Below, one piece after another: positions 23,375 through 34,467 of a DNA stretch of 64,000 bases. Each line of letters starts with the position of its first letter. Positions within the stretch are counted from its first letter, which is position 1. The translations under genes were made by a program, and so were the position numbers. A model generated the notes under the pieces. It did no database searches. It saw only the letters and a program-made list of their open reading frames with translations, and had not been told where the DNA came from. The DNA comes from Mimachlamys varia (lineage: Eukaryota; Mollusca; Bivalvia; Pectinida; Pectinidae): positions 28,179,405-28,243,404 of the forward strand of contig OX392530.1 in the NCBI GenBank assembly GCA_947623455.1, read 5' to 3'.

Positions 23375-23573
23375 TTTTTTTTTTTTTTTTTTTTAACAAA
23401 ATAAAACATTTATTTTTCCCGTCAATAGGGCCCCGGAGGTTGGGTCCCCCGGGGTTCCTCACAATGCATAATTAATATTGCACAGATGCAATTTATGTTT
23501 CAAAATATTTAAAACAAAGTAATTTTTAGTTCGTTATCATACAATTTACAATAGGACGGACAGAAGGATGTTT

Positions 23574-26500
23574 TTAAAACACAATTTGAATATCACAGTC
23601 GTTCAATAAGACGATATCATTAGACGAGGTAAAATACTTAATGAAAGTTGCCACATTGGACGTGTTGACAAAATAGGAAAAGATGTAATGTACAAAACGT
23701 TTGAAAGTGAACTTGAAAAAATTTATAATATCTACATTACCTTCTTTACACATGACAAGATTTCGTCTTTTAAAAATACAATATCGTGCTATACTCAATG
23801 TAAAATTTATTATATAACTATTCACTTTCTTCCATTTTTCGTAAAACCCAAGTAAAATAAGCCGATCACAGTTTATACTATTAATATTGTCAACGCTTGC
23901 ACTAACAAACAACTTTTCAAGTAAAGGGGTAAAAAATAAATAAAACCTGTCTAATTCTTCACATTCTAAAAACATGTGCCATAAATTTTCCGTTGCACTC
24001 TTACAAACTGGACAATCATCTGTATCAGTTATACCGAACATGAACAATTTCTGACGTGTAAAAATAACATTATGAGCGACTTTAAAATGTACCTCCGTTA
24101 CTTCAACTGGATAATTTGGAGCGTTAATAATGCGAAAAGCTCTGTCAACCTGTTCATCCGGAAACTTATTTCCCCAAAACTCAATCGCTACGGGTGTTAC
24201 AAACGCCTTGCTTAACAGGAGAGTGTAAATGTCACGCGTAGATCGTGGTAACACGTGCGTGCCGTCTGCCCTCTGTAATGTTACAACGGGATCTATCGCA
24301 CATGTTTTCTCATAACTGTGATTAATTATATTAGCACGAACATTCTCTGGAAAGCTTTTAATTACCTGGATATATTGTGTTATTACGTCTTTTCTCGGAA
24401 TGTCTGGATTAAATTCGTGAATTATTTCAACAATGGATTGGATTGGAAGTAAACCTGGACGTACCTCGTAAGTATAATCTTTTACATGTACAAGACCAGC
24501 TTGAATGAACAAAACACTGTTAAGTAATTTGTCCTCATTCCGAAAGAGAGGATTAAAAAATACAGGCTGACTATATAAACTATCACTTGTCTCCTGAAAT
24601 TTTAAGAACTGAAATATATCCGACCAGGCAAGTAGCATTTCTCGGTAGAAAAACGGAATTTTATTTAATTGTGAACTTTTAAAATTACAATTCAAAGAAG
24701 ACAAACCAAGCTTCATATTTCCTATTGCAGACAAAAAGTATTTACCAGTGTCTTTCCATAATATGTTATCATTTATGAGAAATCTAAATGCGAACTTTAT
24801 TCTGAAAGATTTCATTTTCAAATCAATGTCTGGAAACTGTAGTCCTCCTTTATCTTTCAGGCCTATGATCGTTTTATACGATACTAAATGTTTACCATTA
24901 TTCCAGAGAAACTTTAAACACATATTTTTTATTTGAGCCTTGTGCAACTCCGATATTGAAGCTACAGACAGGACATGCCAACATTTCGAAAGCAACAACG
25001 ATGAAATAACAGTAACACGGCCCTGAATAGTTAAATATCTCTAAGACCACAGTTTCAAAATCTTACTAATGGAATTAATTTTACTTTCCCAATTAAGTGA
25101 CTGGCATGTTTTGACATCTGGACCTAGATATACACCCAGTACAAGTATCAAGTTCTTTAAGATTTTTACTTGAAATACACGAGCCTCTTCTTCCGTTAGT
25201 ACACCTGCACCAATACACATCACCTCTGATTTCTCAATGTTAACTTTGGCCCCAGATACTTTACCATATTTTGCCAAAACATTGAAAACTTCATTAATAG
25301 AAGTTTTATTGGATAGAGTCAACGTTGTATCATCAGCATGTTGAAAAACCTTGGCCGCATTATTTGACAAGGGCACTTGAATTCCATTAATATTTATATT
25401 CTTTAAAATAGTTTGACCTAATGGTTCAGCAGTTAAAACATATAACATTGCGGAAATAGGGCATCCCTGCCTTACTGAATTCAAAATGGGAAAATATTTA
25501 GTTAAGAAGCCATTACATTTGACACTACTATGAATTCCATTGTAAAAAATTTTAATCCATTTAATAAAGCGTTCTCCAAAGCCGAATTTCAGAAGAACTT
25601 TTTCCAGATAGACATGACTAACTCTATCAAAAGCTTTCTCTTGATCAATTTTAAGTAAATAACCCTCTAATTTATCACATTCAGCAAGATCTATAACATC
25701 CCGTATACATGAAATATTATCAGCTATATCCCGCCCTACAATACAACAGCTTTGATAAGGGGAGATAATGCTTGGTAAAACAGTTTTCAACCTATTTGAC
25801 ATAATTCTGGCTAAGATTTTGTAGTCAACGTTAAGGAGACTTATAGGCCTCCAATTTTTAAGGTTATTTCGATCCCCTTTATTTTTAAAAACCAAACTTA
25901 TAACACCAAGTTTCATTGATTTCGATAGCTCGCCCTTTTGCTCAATATCAGAAACAATCCGAAGAAATACATCACTCAAAATACCATAAAATTTGCTGTA
26001 AAATTCTACCGTTAGACCATCTTGTCCAGGACTTTTATTATGGGCCATGCCCTCCAATGCGGATTTTACCTCTTCCTCCAAGATAGGAAAATCCAAACAT
26101 TTTTTATCCCATTGTGATAGTTTCTTATCAATACACTGTAAGAAAACATCAATATCATCAGCATCGACTTTAACGCACGAGTATAGTTTCTTATAAAAAT
26201 CATAAATTTCATCAATGATTGAGTCCGTATCATTTATAACATGTCCACTTTCTTTCTGAAGTTCTTTAATTACTTTTAAACTTTGTCTGTGTTTTTCTAG
26301 TCGTAAAAAATGTGAAGTGTTACGATCACTTTCAATCGCCCACTTAGCTTTAGAACGTAAAACCGCACCCTTACATTTTTCCTCTTCAAATCGTTCTAAT
26401 TCCGCTTTCAATTTCTGAAATTTTTTAAAAAGGCATTTATCATTAGAACCAACAATTTTACCTGAAATATCTGTCAACCTCTTCTGAAGCTGAAAATATT

Positions 26501-27464
26501 GAGCATTCTTTTCTTTTTGTCGTGCTTTTCCAAATAATTGGGAGGTTTTCTTAATTTTAAACTTTAAATTGTCCCACCAGACCAGTGGTTCATTTAAGAA
26601 CAATTCATCACGTTTAGCATGTGAAATAATGTTTTGAATTTTAACAACATATTCATTTTCAAATAAAAATTGATTATTCAAAACCCACAAACCTGGACCT
26701 CTCTCTACTTCACTTAAATCAAGTCGCATGGTTAAAATACTATGATCACTATATGATGTATCGTTATAATACATATTACGTACATTTCCTGATAATTGTC
26801 TTCCAATAAGGAAATAATCAATTCTACTTTGTGAAAAAATATCATTTCTTATTTGCTTTCGGGAAAAGACCGAACAATCTCGATTCCTATTTCTCCATAT
26901 ATCGCATAGATTAAATTCATTAATAACAGTTTTCAATCTTAACACACTGCAATCTTCACAATGTTTAGTTAAACCAGACCTGTCCAGTTGACTTAGGGTT
27001 GTATTAAAATCCCCAGCCACAATAGTATTTTCATAGCCTTTCTGCAGCTCCTGTGATAACTTATCAAAAAGCAATATTTTTTCTCTATTGATATTTGGAG
27101 CATACACATTAAATAAATTAAAAATCTTGTCATCAAGTTTGATAGCTACCCTTAGCAACCGGCCATCTATAACTACATCACTATTTACTATACAATCCTT
27201 GATTACATTCTTAACCAAGATAGCAACTCCCTGTCTACTGTTATCACTATTGGAATAAATAATACGACCATTCCACTTATTTTTAATCTGTTCTATAAAT
27301 GTATCCGACCAAAATGTTTCCTGTAGTAATACTAAATCTGCATTTTTTTCTTCAAACATGGTGAAAACTTTCATAACTTTGTCCACATCTCTAAGGCCAT
27401 TACAGTTAAAAGAATATAAACTGAACATTAGAAGAAGTAGACAAATGTACATGACCGAATCCAT
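23574..27464 (-). pseudogene. LINE ORF2: APE endonuclease, reverse transcriptase, zinc-binding C-terminus; one internal stop
   Basis: The endonuclease domain (about residues 15-250) shows SFNCNG, LLQETF, NVYAPN, AGDFN, RIDYFLIG and YSDHSIL, the usual EEP catalytic motifs. The reverse transcriptase (about residues 500-760) shows NWRPISLLNVDYKILARI, KIDQEKAFDRVSH (catalytic Asp), SVRQGCPISAMLY and HADDTTL (catalytic Asp pair). TAG at 25041-25043 ends the first part after LKLWS. The same frame then continues RYLTIQGRVTVISSLLLSK and stays open to 23574, including CPVCKSATENLWHMFLEC (CxxC-H-C). Only one nonsense mutation separates the two parts. It nicks, reverse transcribes and inserts LINE RNA in active relatives. 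Confidence 0.9.
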
Positions 27465-28751
27465 TTACCTTTTTGTTTTGCTACGAAGTACTTTTCCCTT
27501 CTTATGAGTAACGGGAGAAGAGGCTGGTTTACATTTCCGTTTATTTCGAGCCAAAACGACAGCCCAATTCTCCGCATCAGTCATATCTACAATCTGTTGG
27601 GGAGAGGGGATCTCCGTACTTTGAGATCCCTCCTCCCCATCTTTGCATTCATCATTAACTAAAGTACCAGTTTGTGTAGAATCATTGTCAAGATTCTGCG
27701 AATCGTGCAGAATTGGAGAAAGTTCCGTCACATCACCCTGGACGTCACATATTATTGTTACGTCATCCGTAGTTGCGACACGGTTTCCCGCCACATCATC
27801 AGCCGGTCCCTCTAGGTCAAGGTCAAGGTCATCGTCATCAAAATCATCATCATCTTCCTCATCACCATCAGCATCATTCCCATCATCACTCCCATCAGAA
27901 TCATTACCCTCAACATCAGAACTGTGAGCTGTACTTTTACACGTACAAATTAACTGCTCACACGTGTCACAGGTATAACACACCTGGTCCATGTCACCTC
28001 CCCCCTCACTACTCCCATCTGTACAAGTACACTGGGAACCACGTTCACCACATCTGTCACATAGGGATGAGATATGTACCTCGTCACATTGACAGTTCAC
28101 TCTGATAGTACCACATCGGCTACACGGAGGGGTCGAACAATTCCTAGCATAGTGGCCCTGACCATTACATTTGTAACAGGAAAACTCGGGGCAATCTCTG
28201 AATACATGATCCAAAGAGTGACATAAGTTACACATCTTTCTCTGATTGTCATGTACTACCCGATAATAGGAATTATCCAACTTTACGGTATAGGGAATCG
28301 ATGGTAACTCCGGGGGTAATCGTACTTTAACAAAACGCGTTCCATCTGCAACGGTCGTACCTGGATAAAATCTCCGTTTCACCGGCGACAAAATCTCAAC
28401 CCCCAAAAGTTCAAGTTTCGCGAGAATCTCTGCATCCTCAATGTAGGCAGGTATGTGCAGGAAAGACACCATCAAAAATGACTTAACTATCTCCGTCACC
28501 GGACACGCACGGGTGCCTATATGAACTCCGTCAAATATCAGTTGGCCCGATGTCTTGCCGTCGAGCGTCACCTCAAAACAATCGTTTCCTTTAGGAACAC
28601 AAGCATACAATGTCCCGACACCACATACACTCTCGATAGTATTTATGGTATCCTTAGCAGTAATAAGTTTATTATCACCAACTTTGACCAAATATGAACA
28701 GTCTTTCCTGTAATTCCGCGAGCCGCCATGTTGGTCGCCTCTGGTTCCCAT
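27465..28751 (-). CDS. LINE ORF1: nucleic-acid-binding protein with CCHC knuckles
   Basis: An intact 428-codon frame (MGTRGDQHGGSRNYRKDC...). The N-terminal half (about residues 15-165) looks like the esterase-free, RRM-like region of L1/Tx1 ORF1 proteins. Residues about 170-275 carry zinc-knuckle clusters: CNLCHSLDHVFRDC, CYKCNGQGHYARNC, CSRCGTIRVNCQC and further Cys pairs. A long acidic run (DGDEEDDDDFDDDDLDLDLE) follows, and the C-terminus is basic (KKGKVLRSKTKR). In this family ORF1 coats the element RNA. Its TAA is followed at once by the ATG of ORF2, with no spacer. Confidence 0.88.
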   Translation of the reverse strand: MGTRGDQHGGSRNYRKDCSYLVKVGDNKLITAKDTINTIESVCGVGTLYACVPKGNDCFEVTLDGKTSGQLIFDGVHIGTRACPVTEIVKSFLMVSFLHIPAYIEDAEILAKLELLGVEILSPVKRRFYPGTTVADGTRFVKVRLPPELPSIPYTVKLDNSYYRVVHDNQRKMCNLCHSLDHVFRDCPEFSCYKCNGQGHYARNCSTPPCSRCGTIRVNCQCDEVHISSLCDRCGERGSQCTCTDGSSEGGGDMDQVCYTCDTCEQLICTCKSTAHSSDVEGNDSDGSDDGNDADGDEEDDDDFDDDDLDLDLEGPADDVAGNRVATTDDVTIICDVQGDVTELSPILHDSQNLDNDSTQTGTLVNDECKDGEEGSQSTEIPSPQQIVDMTDAENWAVVLARNKRKCKPASSPVTHKKGKVLRSKTKR

Positions 28752-28957
28752 TCTGCCGACCCAAATTGAGTCAGCGAAATGTACAAAATATGAACTACTG
28801 TCACATCATGAATAATTTCAATGTCTCACAAAATATTTCAATATTTCAAATTCAACCAATAAATAGGGCTAAAGCCCGTATTACCAGTGATTGCTGTCGA
28901 TCGTTTTCCTTCGATGTGAATAGCTGTATCCACCATGGAAATCCAAACCGGAAGACC
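28752..28957 (-). promoter_or_regulatory. LINE 5' UTR, presumed internal promoter
   Basis: The 206 bp between the right target-site duplication and the ORF1 start. LINEs of this type carry an internal promoter here. No specific element was identified. Confidence 0.5.
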
Positions 28958-28970
28958 GGAGTCCGGTTAC
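28958..28970. repeat. Target-site duplication, right copy
   Basis: GGAGTCCGGTTAC, identical to 23362-23374. It continues with TT on both sides. Confidence 0.9.
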
Positions 28971-29570
28971 TTAACCAATACGATACGTCGGCTCAAGTGA
29001 CAGGAAGCGGTTTTTACAAGATAATATATTTGAAAATGTAGGTCATTGTCTTTGCTTCATTCAGCTCTGCTTTATTTTACCCCGAATCTTTCTCAATATT
29101 ATTAGTTTTGGTTTTTCTTATAAGTAATGGTCTTCTTTGCTTGAATAGAAATATGGACAACTTAAATTCAGCAATACAGGCAAGAAATAGGCCTAGACGG
29201 TAACCATTACGCCAAAGTCGCTTGCATCCGGGTACTTGTGTATAATTAAGATTATAACGAGCTCGTTTTCTTTCCTACAAATTCCTACAACTAAATAATT
29301 TACTATATGTTATAGCTAAGCTTTAGAGCTAATAACTGTAATATTTGAACACTTGTGACAACTGCCTGATACATTCACAGATACATTGTTATGCACATTT
29401 TAGGTTGTGCAAGATACACATGATGCATATTTTGGAGATTGTAATTCGCTGTTACCTGATAATGAATATCTTTAATTGTTATCGACTGACAAATTGGTAC
29501 TGAACAGTAACATGAATGTGTCTCCTTATCACTCAAATATGTCATAATCGTTATCCAATATACATCCAAT
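28971..29570. other. Non-coding flank
   Basis: It contains the presumed 5' half of the split tRNA-like sequence at its left edge. Nothing else was recognised. Confidence 0.5.
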
Positions 29571-29730
29571 ATTAGAATATCTCGATTGCTTCCTCTTGCA
29601 TTTAAGCTTGTTTTTTTTAAAAAGGCGTCGGCAAAAATGTTGCTCATGACAGAATCATGACCAACATTTTTGCCGACGCCTTTTAAAAAAAAAACTAAAA
29701 TGCAAGAGGAAGCAATCGATATATTCTAAT
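29571..29730. repeat. Long foldback element, about 75-bp arms
   Basis: ATTAGAATAT...CGATTGCTTCCTCTTGCA...AAAAAGGCGTCGGCAAAAAT is followed, after a loop of a few bases near 29650, by its almost perfect reverse complement. The whole 160 bp can form one hairpin. Very high arm identity indicates youth or sequence conversion. Confidence 0.9.
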
Positions 29731-29734
29731 ATAT

Positions 29735-30264
29735 AATAAAAGATATAATGAAGTATTCTGTTAATTTTGAATTTGGTATCGACATGGATCTAGTAAAAAA
29801 GAAACCATTTTTTTCAAACAATTGGAAAATCGAGCAAGCCTAGCTTTTGTTACGCTGCAAACGGAAACACATTTTAAGACATTTGCATATGCTGTTAAAT
29901 ATAAATCACCACCAAACATTGTGTTGAAAACTTGCTCTGAATAATAACGACAGTATTGTCTCTGTTTTACACGTATATTTTCGGAAAGGGTCAGTCGATT
30001 CCACAATGCCGAAATCGGCCAGGTATTTTTTCTTTCCCATATATTGTGGTTTCGTTTTCATAAAGACTGAGCTTATCATGCATTGGAACAAATATAGGAT
30101 ATTAATTCATTTTTAACTACAATATAGGTTCATGTTTGTTAGATATCAAAAAAGATTTTAGAAAGTATATCGGAGCTGATGTTCACACTGTGCAAATTAG
30201 CTATATGTTTAATTACATGGTAACATGTACATAATGTAGCTTACCTGCTTACTAAATGTTTCAG
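29735..30264. other. Non-coding stretch before the EGF exons
   Basis: No upstream exon of the plus-strand receptor was found here. The exon at 30265 requires an upstream phase-1 donor somewhere. Confidence 0.5.
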
Positions 30265-30360
30265 AATGTGATGATGGGTACCATGGAGATTTCTGTAATC
30301 AGTCCTGTCCTGCTAACTGTAATAATAGTGTTTGTAAAATTAACAACGGCCAATGCACAG
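30265..30360 (+). CDS. EGF-like exon (96 bp) of receptor gene 2
   Basis: Acceptor TTTCAG, donor GTAAGA, phase 1. It reads ECDDGYHGDFCNQSCPANCN then NSVCKINNGQCTG, a Draper/MEGF10-type repeat. It is the first exon of this gene recognisable in the window. It is closest to the 96-bp exons of the minus-strand relic (ECDAGFYG-FCNQPCPSNC). The gene's signal peptide and any lectin exon are not visible upstream. Confidence 0.85.
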
Positions 30361-30489
30361 GTAAGACTAACAAGTCATTTAATTTGATTGACGTATTTAA
30401 GAGTAATTCATAATCTTACTTAATTTTGAAATAGCTTATTTGTAGCAAAAATGTTTTAATTAGGCAATTTTAGCGTTTCTTAATTTATT

Positions 30490-30560
30490 TCCGGCATGCT
30501 GTATCAATTATAAATTCAAAAGGTGCAGCACATGTGTGTGTTACGTCATCTTGAATGAAA
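30490..30560 (+). repeat. Dispersed repeat family B, copy 2
   Basis: AAAGGTGCAGCACATGTGTG then TGTTACGTCATCTTGA, in the intron after the first EGF exon. Confidence 0.6.
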
Positions 30561-30859
30561 GTGGGTGGCTGACTCTGCTGGTAGATTTTTTAGTCACGGA
30601 GATTCGCTGGAGCCTCCATAGCCACGGTTAATCTCATTTGAGTAGTGGCACGTTACATAATAAACTCATTTTCGTAGTACACGATTTGAAATTATACAGA
30701 GCTAGTTTAATTTTCAGAAATTCATAAATTCAAGGGGTTTTACACACCTGACCCCTCTGCTTAAACATCAGTTTAGAAATTGTGGATTCCCTTCTTTTGG
30801 CCCCTAGTATCACTGAAGAGTCCTAGGGGGACGCTGTATGGTCAGTTTAATTCAGTTTT

Positions 30860-30945
30860 GCCTCATGCTGTTTCTATTACTAAATTTAAAATGTGCAGCA
30901 CATCTGTGTGTTACATGAACGTCATCTTTGCACCATGACAGAAAT
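30860..30945 (+). repeat. Dispersed repeat family B, copy 3
   Basis: GTGCAGCACATCTGTGTGTT then CGTCATCTTTG, about 370 bp downstream of copy 2 in the same intron. Confidence 0.55.
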
Positions 30946-30949
30946 CGAT

Positions 30950-32127
30950 TTACTTTTCTTATTTCTGTTTAACGAACTCTACAAAATTGCCATATAATTT
31001 ATGTTGAGGTTTTTGTTTTTTTTCGTTTATCGTTTATTTATAACATGATCGCCGTGCTACCAATTAAAAAGTCACATGTCATTGAACTATTACATGACCT
31101 CATCGACTTTCGCACTGGAGTAGAAAGGACCTTTTTGTTTTGTTTTGATTTTAATGTTGTATGAAAGTTTTGGTTTTATACGAATCCATTCCAAACATTA
31201 TGATATTGTGATAAAAACGATGTATTTGAGATTTATGAAACACGTCATGGTATCGGGCTTGCTAAATTAAATCCATAGATATGTTTTGAAACTGAAATTT
31301 ATTATCCATTCGCAATAGTGTAGTGTTTCGTCCGCACATCAGTAATGTGTACGTACATTGTACCTTTACAGTATCTCATCGCTCTAGAGATTGCATTTTT
31401 TCAACGGATTTTATTCACATATTTGTCAAGTATAAGGGAACCTCGAACGAGTTCATGTTCAGATTGCAAAGGTCAGCATCAAGGTCACCACCGTGTCTAT
31501 TTTAGTATATATTGATAAGCACTCTAACGGTTCAAGTTTTAACAAATATTAATAAAACAAACATAAATTGTCAAGTATATGCAAACCACGCAGGAGTTGG
31601 TCTTTTATGTTTAAAGGTGCAGAGGTCAACGTCAAAGGCCGAAACAGTTACTATTTATAGAATGTGTCGTAAACAACAAGATCACCGTTATTATCTATAG
31701 AAAACATTTGTCATCGCTTTAACGACTTTGTTTGAATTAATTGTAATCAAAGTCCATATCTTGGTCAAGGATGGGAATACTTTAAAGTACATGTGCTATA
31801 TTTTTGTAAAATAACGCCCAAGCCGTCGTTTTTGCTAAATAGATGACTCTGCAAGAACATAACCAATGCGATATATGTTCCTTCTAAATACAGTTTTTGT
31901 GTGTAACATTATACAAACCTTTGATCTTGACTGATGACATAATTGGTAGACATAAAGAACTTATGATGAAAAGTAACCTAATAGATATTTCTAGGAAATG
32001 ATTACTTTCTGATATTGCGGTTTAGCCTTAACATATAATTAAAATTGATGATATGACATAATTTTTCATGTCTAAGACATGATATGGTAAGCTTTTATTC
32101 TTTTTGAACGATTTTTGTTTGTTTTAG
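30950..32127. other. Intron of receptor gene 2
   Basis: Between EGF exons. No coding content recognised. Confidence 0.55.
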
Positions 32128-32223
32128 AGTGTGTTGCCGGGTACCATGGTGTTCAGTGTGATCAGAACTGCCAACCAAACTGCAATGGCAGACTATGTAA
32201 CCAGACCAATGGTCTATGTATTG
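32128..32223 (+). CDS. EGF-like exon (96 bp), receptor gene 2
   Basis: Acceptor GTTTTAG, phase 1. It reads ECVAGYHGVQCDQNCQPNCN then GRLCNQTNGLCIG (first residue completed by the G of the upstream exon). The donor reads GTTTGT rather than GTAAG/GTATG, a weaker site that could allow skipping; because the exon is symmetric, skipping would keep the frame. Confidence 0.8.
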
Positions 32224-32384
32224 GTTTGTATTTACTTGTTATGCTTATTTACGTATACAAAAACCTGAAAACATGTCAATTGTTTTGTATGCCCAGGAAT
32301 ATACGTGGAATCTGAACTTAAATGAAATAATTAACGAGAGTGTAATAAATTCCATTTTTAAAAACCACGAGTTGTGTGACATGT

Positions 32385-32688
32385 TTCTACCACAATATAC
32401 ATTTTTTATAGTTGTTGTTTTCTGTGAACCGCGGAATATTTGAGCGAAACACATCATCCCGTATATATTCCCGCGGAATTGTGACATCAACAATCGATGA
32501 TCACGTCAACAATCAGCACGTTGCATTGAACCACGTGATGTCCGGTCAAAGTTCAACTTCTCAACCAATCAAAAGTCCGGAAGGTTATATTCCACTAATG
32601 GTATATAGCATACACTAATATGTATTCAACAGTCAGCACGTTTATACTATGGTCTGAGAGTGGAATAACACAGGGTATTTTGGTAGAA
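32385..32688. repeat. MITE family C, copy 1 (304 bp)
   Basis: Ends TTCTACCACAAT and TTTTGGTAGAA form terminal inverted repeats. The body has AACCGCGGA, AACAATCGATGA, GTCAACAATCAGCACGTTG and ACCACGTGAT, shared with copies at 33206, 33505 and 62425. Confidence 0.75.
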
Positions 32689-33028
32689 ATTATCGTATCG
32701 TACATGTATATGTACTGTAAAAAAACTAACTAAAAACATACCACTAAAAGTGTGCACTGAAGAGAGATCTTTCACATAGATGCTAGTATTGCTCTAAACG
32801 AAAGATAAACGTACATACAATGTACAATGTTCTACAAAAGTACGTGGAAATGACACTGATTTTTACAAGTCCATATTTGTAAGTACAGTATGGGTTACCT
32901 AGTGTTACGTGTATATGCATTGCTTTCCATGACTAAAAATGCACTGGAACGTTGTCATAAATGAAACAGTATGTACTTGTATTGCGTATAAAACTGTATT
33001 GCGTTTCGTTGTTGTGTATCAAATAAAT

Positions 33029-33192
33029 AGATGATACACAACGAGTGGTTGTTGGATATGGTATTTTTTTCACTCGAGATAATTATTTTTTCAAAGTTAC
33101 AAAAGACACAAGCTTCAGCGAGTGTCTTTTGTAACTTTAAAAAATAATCAACAAGAGTGAAATAAATTCCATATCCAATAACCACGAGTCGT
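33029..33192. repeat. Foldback element in an intron of receptor gene 2
   Basis: ACACAACGAGTGGTTGTTGG at the left is mirrored by CCAATAACCACGAGTCGTGT at the right. Inner arms CAAAGTTACAAAAGACAC / GTGTCTTTTGTAACTTT also pair. A related, shorter version lies at 62317-62413, again directly before a family C MITE. Confidence 0.85.
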
Positions 33193-33205
33193 GTGACCTG
33201 TTTCT

Positions 33206-33368
33206 ACCACAATGATATTTAGTCGGCAGTTGCAGTGTTGTTTTCTTGGGTGAATAGGGGATTCGCGGAAATCACATCATCTCGAATATATTCCCGCCAA
33301 GTTGTGACGACGTCAACAATCGATGACGTCGTCAATAATCCCCATTTCCGGTCAAAGTTCAACTTCTC
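33206..33368. repeat. MITE family C, copy 2 (partial)
   Basis: Starts TTCTACCACAATGATAT and carries GTGACGACGTCAACAATCGA, but stops at CAAATCAAAAG, where a second hairpin begins. It was probably cut by that insertion. Confidence 0.7.
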
Positions 33369-33378
33369 AACAAATCAA

Positions 33379-33500
33379 AAGTTATTTGTTTTCAAAAAGT
33401 TACAAAAGACACAAGCTTTAGCGAGTGGCTTTTGTAACTTTTTGAAAACAAATAACGAGAGTGAAATATATTCCATATTCAATAACCACGAGTCGTATGA
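33379..33500. repeat. Second intronic hairpin
   Basis: GTTATTTGTTTTCAAAAAGT and TTACAAAAGACACAAGC are mirrored by GCTTTTGTAACTTTTTGAAA and ACAAATAAC. It is the inner part of the 33029 foldback type, repeated in tandem. Confidence 0.8.
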
Positions 33501-33504
33501 CCTG

Positions 33505-33816
33505 TTTCTTTTACAATGATATAAAGTCGCAGTGGCAGTTTTTTTTTTTTTTTGTAAACCCCGGATAACCTATGCGAAAACACATCATCTCGTATGTATT
33601 GCCGCAATTTTGTGACGACGTCAACAATCGATGACGACGTCAACAATCAGCACAGTGCATTTAACCACGTGATTTCCGGTCAAAGTCCAACTTCTCAACC
33701 CATCAAAAGTCCAGAAGGTCTTATTCCACTAGTCGTATATCATATATATTTATCCAACAGTCAGCACGTTTATACAATGGTCTGAGAATGGAATAACACG
33801 GGGTATTGTGGTAGAA
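33505..33816. repeat. MITE family C, copy 3
   Basis: It contains GTGACGACGTCAACAATCGA, TGACGACGTCAACAATCAGC, ACCACGTGAT, and ends GGTATTGTGGTAGAA just upstream of the EGF exon at 33847. Confidence 0.75.
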
Positions 33817-33846
33817 TCTAGTTTACATTTTATTTCTAATTTTTAG

Positions 33847-33942
33847 GATGTAAAGCAGAATTCTATGGCAGCAATTGTTCTTTGAGCTGTCCAGACAACT
33901 GCAAGGATTACATTTGCAAGCAGGACAATGGTCAATGCATTG
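33847..33942 (+). CDS. EGF-like exon (96 bp), receptor gene 2
   Basis: Acceptor TTTTTAG, donor GTATGT, phase 1. It reads GCKAEFYGSNCSLSCPDNCK then DYICKQDNGQCIG. All six cysteines of the repeat are present. Only 30 bp separate the preceding MITE from the acceptor, so the MITE supplies part of the branch-point region or lies just before it. Confidence 0.82.
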
Positions 33943-34467
33943 GTATGTGTTGGAAATATTTGGAAACTGTATTTTTTTTATTAGTGTAGTCCATATATTG
34001 GACATCCTTAATTAGTAGCAATATAAATGCATACAGTACAATACAGTGTTTCGTGAAATAAGTCGTGTTTACTTTTATATTGACATTTTAAATTTAACCC
34101 ATCGATTCGTAATCTTTGATGTTATTTTATATGTACTTCCTTGACACCATTATGTTTTAGGTCACAATATCGAAGCAGCAATTTACAGCTAAAGTATTGT
34201 ATGTAAATACTTGTCTACACAGATAAAAGAACACTTCCATAGTACATTCAGTATCGCACATTAATATTGGTATTTTTCTACATTCTACATTAGGTATGTA
34301 TAACAAAGCATACACAATTTAACTAACTTGAAAATATTGCCATACAGTTCGTGCTCAATCAGGCTATTGTGAGATATATTGTGGCTTACCCAGACGTACA
34401 TTAAAGTAATATTGCTGTGGTTTTCCATGAGGCTTCAACTCGTTCATGATTTCTAAATAATAACCAG

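Larger units (their letters stand above)
23375..28957 (-). mobile_element. Nearly complete non-LTR retrotransposon (L1/Tx1-like), 5.6 kb
   Basis: Bounded by a 13-bp target-site duplication and ending in a 20-base poly(A) tract on the minus strand. Order on the minus strand: about 206-bp 5' UTR (28957-28752), ORF1 (28751-27465), ORF2 (27464-23574, one internal stop), 3' UTR and poly(A). Full length, clean duplication and a single nonsense codon indicate a recent insertion. It is placed in the L1/Tx1 group by an ORF1 with zinc knuckles plus an APE-type endonuclease and RT ORF2. The exact clade needs a phylogeny. Confidence 0.9.

Noticed and set aside
27643..28105. Plus-strand Ser/His-rich ORFs
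   Set aside because: Antisense of the acidic and zinc-knuckle region of LINE ORF1.
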